From contig JANTGQ010000070.1 of NCBI GenBank assembly GCA_024762845.1, positions 1 to 6,747 of the forward strand: DNA of 6,747 bases, read 5' to 3'. Below are positions 1 to 4,708 of the stretch, in pieces. Every line of letters begins with the position of its first letter. Position 1 is the stretch's first letter. Below the pieces are notes generated by a model. It was not told where the DNA came from and ran no database searches. It saw nothing but the letters and a program-made list of their open reading frames with translations. The stretch comes from Nitratifractor sp. (GTDB taxonomy: Bacteria; Campylobacterota; Campylobacteria; Campylobacterales; Sulfurovaceae). Both the position numbers and the translations under genes were made by a program.

Positions 1-337
1 GACTACCTCTGTTGAAGCTGTTTCTATTTATTAGCCTATTAAAGGGTCTTCTTTTTCTTAAGCTGTAGTAGAAGGCAATACCATATTTTCTGCCTAGAAA
101 ATAGCTTATATTGTCGCCGACTATGCCGCCTGCATAGAGTACTGCAATAAGAATCCAAATATTTAAAACACCCATACCGGCAAGTATGCTACCGCTTAAA
201 AAAAATATTTCTCCATAAACAAAAAAAGAGAAACCTATAATAGTTTCAAACATAGAACCGGCAAAAAGGATTATATATGCCAGCTCTTTGTGGTTAAGCA
301 AAAAGCCGATAAACTGGTCTATTATTTGGTAGGTCAT
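1..337 (-). CDS. DedA family (VTT domain) membrane protein, 3' part cut off by the window edge
   Basis: The reading frame starts at ATG (337-335) and stays open to the left edge, giving 112 residues of an incomplete protein. Hydrophobic segments lie at about residues 18-45 and 56-75. The family pattern is visible: Glu at 43 followed by a small-residue stretch (LSGSILAGMG, 47-56), then GGIVGD at 70-75, Y79 and GRKYG at 82-86. DedA proteins are integral inner-membrane proteins linked to lipid-carrier movement (undecaprenyl phosphate, phosphatidylethanolamine), proton-motive-force maintenance and envelope stress resistance. The conserved C-terminal part with the essential Arg/Pro residues lies outside the window, so intactness cannot be judged. 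The start overlaps the stop of the upstream glycosyltransferase as ATGA, a classic sign of translational coupling. No separate promoter is visible, so it is probably co-transcribed with that gene. Confidence 0.85.
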   Translation of the reverse strand, partial: MTYQIIDQFIGFLLNHKELAYIILFAGSMFETIIGFSFFVYGEIFFLSGSILAGMGVLNIWILIAVLYAGGIVGDNISYFLGRKYGIAFYYSLRKRRPFNRLINRNSFNRGS

Positions 338-2130
338 CGAACAAAGCTGTAGGGTTTTTGCTGTTTGAATTTTTCTGGAGTTAGAGCTTGTATATTCCAG
401 TAAAACAGTGTTTTAAAATACCCATCTTTTTTGAATCTTCTTGTAGAAGTTGCTACCTCTTTGGTATTTAAAAAGAAAAAGTCGCCAAATACCAGCATAG
501 TTTTTATAAATTTCAAATCTTCTGAAAAGTTTAAATTTTCATCAAATTTTACCTCTTTTGCAATATCTGTTTTTGCTATCTGGATAGAGAATGATGTTTT
601 GCTTACTCTGTGGGCAATATTGTAAAAAGCAAACCACACTTTGTCATACCAGGAGTAACTGTCCGCAGGCTCTACAGCTGTTGTTCCAACTACCAGATTT
701 TTATTGCTGTTTTTATTAAGGTATGTATTTAATTCGTTTAAGAAATCTCTCTCAAGCAGGGTATCCGCATCTAAAAATATAGTATAACCAGAATTTTGGC
801 TACAGTGTCTTAAGCCGTAGTTTTTTGCCTGCGAAATCCCTTTGGCAGATTGGTATACAGAGAGATTTTCCATACGCTCTTCGTACGATTTTAGTATCTC
901 AAAACTATTGTCGCTAGATCCATTTTCTACTGCAATTATTTCAAAACTCTTTTTGTCATAATTGAGTTTTTGCAGCTTTTCAAGAGTTGCTTTAATATAT
1001 TTTTCTTCATTAAATACCGGTATAACGATAGAGAAATAGTTTTTGTGATAAGCCTGGTTTATAGTATGCTCTATTACCTCTAGTGCTTCATGCGTCTTAT
1101 TTTTTGGTTTTAATGGCTCTGTCTTTTCTAATTTTTTCTTTAGCTCGTTAAAATTGATACTCTCTTCATCTTCAGATATAACAAAATAGTTTTTATATGT
1201 ATGATAAGCTGCAAGGTACTCTTGCTCTGTTGAGTTTGGAGTTGGAAATAGTATCGCTTTTTTATCCAACTCTACAAGATCCATTATCGTGGTATATCCT
1301 GTGCGCGAGACAATTGTTTTGGCTCTGCAGAATAGTTCGTTTCTAAACTCTTTTGTGGCTGCCGGAAAAATGGTAATATTACTCTCTTCTATTGTTTCTA
1401 CATTTGTATCACCAGCATTACCGAGTATAAAGACCTTCTTGCCATCTAATTTTTTTGCCTCTTCTAAAAGTTTTGCTACAAATTTATCTTTTTTATCCTC
1501 TAAATATCCGCTAATAATAAAGAGATAGTCGATATCTTCTCTCAAGTGCAGTTTTGTATATGACGAGATTGCCCCGACATATTTATGTGGAAAGAAGTGG
1601 GTTAACGGTGTGTGCGAAAGCTTGCCTGCAAGGCTTTTATTATACTCTTTATAGTCAGGTATAAAGACTTTATTGAAATTTTTAAAATAAAAATAGTTCG
1701 AAAAATCAGTAATAAACTTAAAATAGCGTAACCATTTAGGTGGCATAAAAGATATCTGGTGCGAAAGCAGGAATGATGGTACCTTTTTGGAATAGATTCC
1801 ATACCTTCCATCGGAGAATATAAAACTATACTCATCTTCATACGGTGCAATTTTTTTATGCTCGTCTCTAATAACAAGGTTTGTTTTTATAAGGTCTGTA
1901 AAGAGGTAGTAGAAGTAGGCAAAGCCATCTCCTCTCTCTAGTTTTGGATAATCTTCGAACTCTAAAAAGTTTACATTTTCCTCTGATAGCTCTTCTTGTA
2001 AAAATTTGAGTGCATTTCCATACGATATAATCGTAATATCGTACTCGTTTACAAAGTGTTTAATAACTGCCAATGTCCTAGTTGCATGACCCAGCCCAAG
2101 CGAACTTACAGCAAAAAGCGCTTTTTTCAT
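334..2130 (-). CDS. Two-domain glycosyltransferase: N-terminal GT-B (MurG-like fold) fused to C-terminal GT2 (GT-A)
   Basis: The 598-residue protein has two predicted catalytic units. Residues 1-345 resemble GT-B enzymes: glycine-rich loop GLGHATR at 12-18 in the first Rossmann strand-helix, a DGRYG..S..VP....HQ block at 107-125 typical of an uncharacterised MurG-like family, and a donor-side block SRTGYTTIMDL (275-285) followed by FPTPNSTEQEY (295-305), like the nucleotide-sugar loop of GT28-type enzymes. After a charged linker (about 330-363), residues 366-598 are a GT2 domain: FSIVIPVFNEE (366-376), ENGSSDNS (402-409), the metal-binding DAD at 454-456, SED at 536-538 and TRRF at 563-566. 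No signal peptide or clear membrane helix is seen, so a cytoplasmic or peripheral location is inferred. The start is supported by AGGAGA seven bases upstream (2138-2143). Sugar donors and acceptor are unknown; envelope glycan or glycolipid assembly is an inference from the domains and the overlapping DedA gene. Confidence 0.9.
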   Translation of the reverse strand: MKKALFAVSSLGLGHATRTLAVIKHFVNEYDITIISYGNALKFLQEELSEENVNFLEFEDYPKLERGDGFAYFYYLFTDLIKTNLVIRDEHKKIAPYEDEYSFIFSDGRYGIYSKKVPSFLLSHQISFMPPKWLRYFKFITDFSNYFYFKNFNKVFIPDYKEYNKSLAGKLSHTPLTHFFPHKYVGAISSYTKLHLREDIDYLFIISGYLEDKKDKFVAKLLEEAKKLDGKKVFILGNAGDTNVETIEESNITIFPAATKEFRNELFCRAKTIVSRTGYTTIMDLVELDKKAILFPTPNSTEQEYLAAYHTYKNYFVISEDEESINFNELKKKLEKTEPLKPKNKTHEALEVIEHTINQAYHKNYFSIVIPVFNEEKYIKATLEKLQKLNYDKKSFEIIAVENGSSDNSFEILKSYEERMENLSVYQSAKGISQAKNYGLRHCSQNSGYTIFLDADTLLERDFLNELNTYLNKNSNKNLVVGTTAVEPADSYSWYDKVWFAFYNIAHRVSKTSFSIQIAKTDIAKEVKFDENLNFSEDLKFIKTMLVFGDFFFLNTKEVATSTRRFKKDGYFKTLFYWNIQALTPEKFKQQKPYSFVR

Positions 2131-2180
2131 AATTTTCTCTCCTGATATGGATATAATATATTTCCTATAATACTAATATG

Positions 2181-2186
2181 ATTATA
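2181..2186 (-). promoter_or_regulatory. Candidate -10 box for the glycosyltransferase-DedA operon
   Basis: The minus strand reads TATAAT here, which would start transcription near 2174 and leave a leader of about 44 bases before the ATG at 2130. No TTGACA-like -35 is present at the right distance; that is common in Campylobacterota. The box overlaps one arm of the inverted repeat at 2184-2227, so a protein bound there could block it. Other AT-rich hexamers nearby could serve instead, including a plus-strand TATAAT at 2166-2171. Confidence 0.4.
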
Positions 2187-2227
2187 TGAAACGAAAATGA
2201 AAACACTCTTTCATATTCATTTCATAT
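2184..2227. promoter_or_regulatory. Near-perfect inverted repeat of four TTTCAT half-sites; probable operator between divergent genes
   Basis: Arms 2184-2202 and 2209-2227 are inverted copies matching at 17 of 19 positions, around a 6-base centre (ACACTC). Each arm holds two copies of ATGAAA/TTTCAT. They begin at 2186, 2197, 2209 and 2220, so the steps are 11, 12 and 11 bases, close to one DNA turn. The 11-base direct repeats within each arm resemble the tandem boxes bound by OmpR/PhoB-type response regulators; the dyad arrangement would place a dimer towards each divergent promoter. The left arm overlaps a minus-strand -10 box and the right arm lies just upstream of a plus-strand TACTAT. If transcribed it could also fold into a strong hairpin, so an RNA role is the alternative. 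Confidence 0.5.
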
Positions 2228-2235
2228 TTCTTTAC

Positions 2236-2241
2236 TACTAT
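2236..2241 (+). promoter_or_regulatory. Candidate -10 box for the EI24-MFS operon
   Basis: TACTAT lies 25 bases before the ATG of the possible leader ORF and about 85 bases before the EI24 start. No -35 hexamer is recognisable; the right arm of the inverted repeat (2209-2227) occupies the -35 region, as would suit an activator or repressor. A better consensus TATAAT at 2166-2171 on the same strand is the rival. Using that one would place the whole inverted repeat in the mRNA leader. Confidence 0.3.
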
Positions 2242-2265
2242 ACGCAATAAAAATAAGGTTTTGCA

Positions 2266-2355
2266 ATGAAAATATTTTTACTAGTAGTAGTTTCTGTATT
2301 TGCTTTTGAACCTATAAGGAGAGCTTGTGTTGCAAATTGTGCTGAAATCTTTTAA
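2266..2355 (+). CDS. Possible 29-residue leader peptide overlapping the start of the EI24 gene
   Basis: An ATG at 2266 is preceded by AAGG (2255-2258) at a good spacing of 7 bases and opens a 29-codon frame ending at TAA 2353-2355. The peptide begins with Lys and a strongly hydrophobic run (IFLLVVVSVFAF, residues 3-14), like a secretion signal, and then has two cysteines (21 and 25). The frame ends 28 bases past the GTG start of the EI24 gene, in a different frame, so ribosomes translating it would pass through the downstream ribosome binding site. That fits a leader peptide controlling the operon by coupling or occlusion. It could equally be a chance ORF or the decayed 5' end of a lost exported protein; nothing identifies a function. 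Confidence 0.25.
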   Translation: MKIFLLVVVSVFAFEPIRRACVANCAEIF

Positions 2356-3019
2356 AGATTTATTTGATAAAAAGATATTTTTTACATCTTTGATACCAAT
2401 AGTTATTGCTGCACTTTTTTGGGGTGTGGTCTCTTATATGTTTCTGCAGCCTATTAGCCATTTTATTGCTTATTTGGTCTCTTTTATACCTTTTATTGGC
2501 AATAGCAGCTGGCTTCAAAATAGCATAGAGGCGATTGGCGGATTGCTTGTCTATTATGAGTTGGTTGTTATCAGCTCTGTTGTTATTGTTGGGATTATAG
2601 CAGATAAAATTGTCGATAGAGTGAATGACAAGTATTATCATAATGCAAAAAGAGGGTTTGGGAGCGTCGCTGGGAGTGTGATGATTGCATTGAAGCAAAA
2701 CTTGATATTTATAGTGCTCTTTATACTCTTTTTACCTCTGCTTTTTGTGCCGGTTTTGAATATTTTTGTTCATCTGTTGCTATGGGCAATTCTTATTAAA
2801 AAGCCAAACTTTTATGACTCTATAGCAATGTATGCTACCAAAGAGGAGTTTAAAAAACTCCAACGCAGCGATAAAGTAAAGACAAATACTCTTACTCTAC
2901 TCTCGGCGTCTCTCTTTTTAATACCGATAGTTGGAGTGTTTGTCTATGTGGTGCAGCTTTTAATGTTTGCACACTTTAATTTGGGTAGATTAAAAATGTT
3001 AAGGGGTAGGGGTGATTAA
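2327..3019 (+). CDS. EI24/CysZ-family integral membrane protein
   Basis: The 230-residue protein is largely hydrophobic, with membrane segments at about 17-41, 67-92, 124-157 (long enough for a re-entrant pair or two helices) and 188-215. Segment order, the hydrophilic loop around 93-122 and the C-terminal IPIVGVFVYVVQLLMFAHF (199-217) fit the EI24 domain family (Pfam PF07264), which includes the bacterial sulfate permease CysZ. No other sulfate-assimilation gene is near, so the substrate is not assigned. The chosen start is GTG 2327; AAGGAG lies at 2316-2321, only 5 bases away. The adjacent TTG at 2330 has a more usual 8-base spacing and may be the true start, changing the protein by one residue. 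An in-frame TAA at 2315-2317 rules out a longer protein. The 3' end overlaps the MFS gene by 8 bases, implying one operon. Confidence 0.8.
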   Translation: MLQIVLKSFKDLFDKKIFFTSLIPIVIAALFWGVVSYMFLQPISHFIAYLVSFIPFIGNSSWLQNSIEAIGGLLVYYELVVISSVVIVGIIADKIVDRVNDKYYHNAKRGFGSVAGSVMIALKQNLIFIVLFILFLPLLFVPVLNIFVHLLLWAILIKKPNFYDSIAMYATKEEFKKLQRSDKVKTNTLTLLSASLFLIPIVGVFVYVVQLLMFAHFNLGRLKMLRGRGD

Positions 3020-4154
3020 CAAAAATATTATAGCCCTTGGCTTTGTGAGCTTTTTTACAGATATGGCGAGTTCTATGGTTACTTCTGTTTTGCCAATATA
3101 TATTGTTTATGTACTGCACGAAGGGGTTGACAAGTTGGGGTATATTGTGGCAATTGCTACCTTTGTATCGTACGCTTTTCGGCTTCTCTTTGGGTATCTT
3201 AGCGACAGGCTGCAGATTGTAAAGCCATTTGTGGTGACTGGGTATTTAGTCTCGGCGGTTACCAAGCCCTTGCTTGCGTTTAGTGGAGCGTGGCAGAGTA
3301 TTGCTCTTTTGCGGGGGAGTGAGCGTATGGGCAAGGCAATTCGCAGTGCAACAAAAGATAGCCTTATCTCTGCATATAGCCCTAAAAAGAGCGGGAAAAG
3401 TTTTGGTTTTCATAAAATGATGGATGCTGCAGGGGAGATGAGCGGTGCTATAATTGCTTTTGGGGCACTCTATTATCTAGGTAAATCACCGGAGGTCTTT
3501 AAAAGTATATTCCTGTGGACACTGCTGCCTGGATTATTGGCAGTTATTGTTGCACTCTTTTTTGTGCAGGATGCTCCCTATAAAGTAAAGTCAAAAACTC
3601 AACTCGATTTCAGTACAGATAAAAAGCTGATGCCAATATTGATACTCTTTTTTATCTTTACCTTTTTTGTTTTTAATGAGAGTTTTTTTATTATTAAAGC
3701 CAAAGAGAGCGGTATTGCTATAACCTATATTCCGCTGTTTATAATCCTTTTGTACTTTGTGCAGAGTGTGAGCAGTTACTATTTTGGGACTTTAATAGAC
3801 AAATTTAGCGCCTACTCGGTGCTGCTTTTCTCTATGGTAGCAGGTATTGTTTCGATGATTTTGCTCTATTTTAACTTTGTTATTGCGAGCTTTATACTGC
3901 TTGGCTTGTTTAGCGTATCGAGTCTTAACGCTATAAGGGCATATATCTCCAACAGGGCGCAGAATAAGGGGAGTCTCTATGGGATATTTTATGCCGGAGT
4001 TGCACTTTTTGGCGCACTGGGTGCTACTGTGACAGGGCTTATATGGAAACACTATGGAGAAGATGGTGCTATACTCTTCTCCCTTGGTGGCTTATTGTGC
4101 GTTGTTATACTCTATCTTTTCGTACGAGAGCCAGAGAATAAAGGGCTTGCATAG
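3012..4154 (+). CDS. Major facilitator superfamily (MFS) transporter
   Basis: The 380-residue polytopic inner-membrane protein has alternating hydrophobic segments consistent with 11-12 helices. The N-terminal signature GFVSFFTDMASSMVTSVLPIY (10-30) resembles a large uncharacterised MFS group. Motif A is at 61-66 (GYLSDR) between helices 2 and 3. A second conserved block follows helix 4: ERMGKAIRSATKDSLIS (104-120) and FGFHKMMDAAGE (131-142). Transport is expected to be driven by an ion gradient, but the substrate cannot be read from the sequence. The GTG start (3012) overlaps the end of the EI24 gene and has AGGGG at 3002-3006. The next in-frame ATG (3063) would cut into helix 1 and is less likely. 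It is the last gene of the plus-strand operon; a hairpin with a T-run about 70 bases past its stop probably ends transcription. Confidence 0.88.
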   Translation: MINKNIIALGFVSFFTDMASSMVTSVLPIYIVYVLHEGVDKLGYIVAIATFVSYAFRLLFGYLSDRLQIVKPFVVTGYLVSAVTKPLLAFSGAWQSIALLRGSERMGKAIRSATKDSLISAYSPKKSGKSFGFHKMMDAAGEMSGAIIAFGALYYLGKSPEVFKSIFLWTLLPGLLAVIVALFFVQDAPYKVKSKTQLDFSTDKKLMPILILFFIFTFFVFNESFFIIKAKESGIAITYIPLFIILLYFVQSVSSYYFGTLIDKFSAYSVLLFSMVAGIVSMILLYFNFVIASFILLGLFSVSSLNAIRAYISNRAQNKGSLYGIFYAGVALFGALGATVTGLIWKHYGEDGAILFSLGGLLCVVILYLFVREPENKGLA

Positions 4155-4173
4155 TTTGCTTTGTTAATCCAAA

Positions 4174-4605
4174 TTATGGGAGCATATTCTGAAATTTTAT
4201 CTTTGTAACTTTACTGTTTTTTAAAGAGAGAATGGTTAACATATTCTCTCTTTTTGGGAGAATTTTTGAGAGTTTTTCATCTCTGATTAATCCCATTTTA
4301 AATGGATACTTCTCGAACTTTGGAATCATAAACATACTTGCAATGAGTGAAGGTGCTGAGCTGATGTCGGCTATATAATTGGCATGATGCTTTTTAAGGT
4401 AGTTTGGGTTTTTGTCGAGAAACTCTTTGACCTCTTTGCCTTTGGCTTTTGAGAAGGCGAAGATAAGTGTTTTGCTTTTTTGGGTTGGCAATTTTTCTCC
4501 GAACTGATCTTTGATATTGAGTGTAGCGATGTTTGTTCCGATGTTGAGTGTTTCTGCTAGTAGTACGCTAGAGAGTAGCAGTAGTATTAGGGTTAGGGTT
4601 TTCAC
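4174..4605 (-). CDS. Small exported protein, probably thioredoxin-fold without catalytic cysteines
   Basis: The 143-residue protein has a clear Sec signal peptide: Lys2, hydrophobic core LTLILLLLSSVLL (4-16) and a probable cut after Ala17. The mature part resembles small periplasmic thioredoxin-like proteins: INIGT/ATLNIKDQFGEK-type opening (DQFG at 33-36), a strand TLIFAFS (46-52), a helix, then YIADISSAP (77-85), a helix, and strands around 103-108 and 122-128. It contains no cysteine, so it cannot act as a thiol-disulfide enzyme; a binding or chaperone-like role is only a guess. The fold assignment comes from pattern and length and is uncertain. The start is GTG (4605-4603) with AAAGGA at 4611-4616; the overlapping ATG at 4607 runs straight into TGA. 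It has its own -10 box and is convergent with the MFS gene, with only 19 bases between the stops. Its 3' coding end contains that operon's likely terminator. Confidence 0.7.
   Translation of the reverse strand: MKTLTLILLLLSSVLLAETLNIGTNIATLNIKDQFGEKLPTQKSKTLIFAFSKAKGKEVKEFLDKNPNYLKKHHANYIADISSAPSLIASMFMIPKFEKYPFKMGLIRDEKLSKILPKRENMLTILSLKNSKVTKIKFQNMLP
4223..4255 (+). terminator. Intrinsic terminator of the EI24-MFS operon, inside the convergent gene
   Basis: AAAGAGAGAAT (4223-4233) and ATTCTCTCTTT (4243-4253) form a perfect 11-bp stem with a 9-base loop. The stem's 3' end runs into five T residues (4251-4255). The T-run is downstream only on the plus strand, matching the MFS gene that ends at 4154. 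The hairpin lies within codons 118-128 or so of the oppositely directed exported-protein gene. The stem is rich in A-U pairs, so efficiency may be moderate. Confidence 0.55.
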
Positions 4606-4632
4606 ATTGTTCCTTTCTGTTTTTGTAGCAGG

Positions 4633-4638
4633 ATTATA
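4633..4638 (-). promoter_or_regulatory. -10 box for the exported-protein gene
   Basis: The minus strand reads TATAAT in the context GGTATAATCC, 27 bases before the GTG start at 4605, giving a predicted leader of about 20 bases that just holds the ribosome binding site. No -35 match is visible 17 bases upstream (AGTAAA). It sits in the 85-base gap after the UbiB-family gene, so the small gene can be expressed on its own. Confidence 0.5.
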
Positions 4639-4661
4639 CCTTTTTTTGGGCTGTTTTTACT

Positions 4662-4708
4662 GAGGCTTAAAAGTTAAAAAGTGTGCTTTTTTAGAGCCTC
4701 CCTTTTTT
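4662..4708 (+). terminator. Hairpin with T-run facing the plus strand at the 3' end of the UbiB-family gene
   Basis: GAGGCT (4662-4667) pairs with AGCCTC (4695-4700). The stem continues with TAAAA against TTTTA after a one-base bulge (G4694), and the loop is about 16 bases. CC and six T residues follow (4703-4708) on the plus strand, so it would stop plus-strand transcription heading into the UbiB gene. Read on the minus strand the hairpin is followed by AGTAAAAAC, not a T-run, so there it may instead protect the mRNA 3' end. The UbiB stop codon (4693-4691) is inside the stem. Confidence 0.35.

Noticed and set aside
1289..1528. Plus-strand 79-codon open frame inside the glycosyltransferase gene
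   Set aside because: It is antisense to a region with clear GT-B motifs, lacks a convincing ribosome binding site and has no recognisable protein features.
2184..2230. The intergenic inverted repeat as an intrinsic terminator
   Set aside because: No gene ends towards it on either strand, the stem is very AT-rich, and no uninterrupted T-run follows (TTTCTTTAC on the plus strand). An operator fits better.
2327..3019. Assigning the EI24-family gene as the sulfate permease cysZ
   Set aside because: Only general family resemblance is visible and no sulfate-assimilation genes are present, so the symbol was left blank.
3792..4052. Minus-strand 86-codon open frame inside the MFS gene
   Set aside because: It is a shadow of the transporter's coding sequence; the translation has no family pattern and no ribosome binding site supports it.
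4155..4173. Terminator in the 19-base gap between the convergent stops
   Set aside because: The gap has no inverted repeat or T-run; the hairpin further on at 4223-4255 is a much better candidate.
4587..4600. Telomere-like TTAGGGTTAGGGTT motif
   Set aside because: It is the complement of the Leu-Thr-Leu codons in the signal peptide of the exported protein; only two repeat units and no terminal context.
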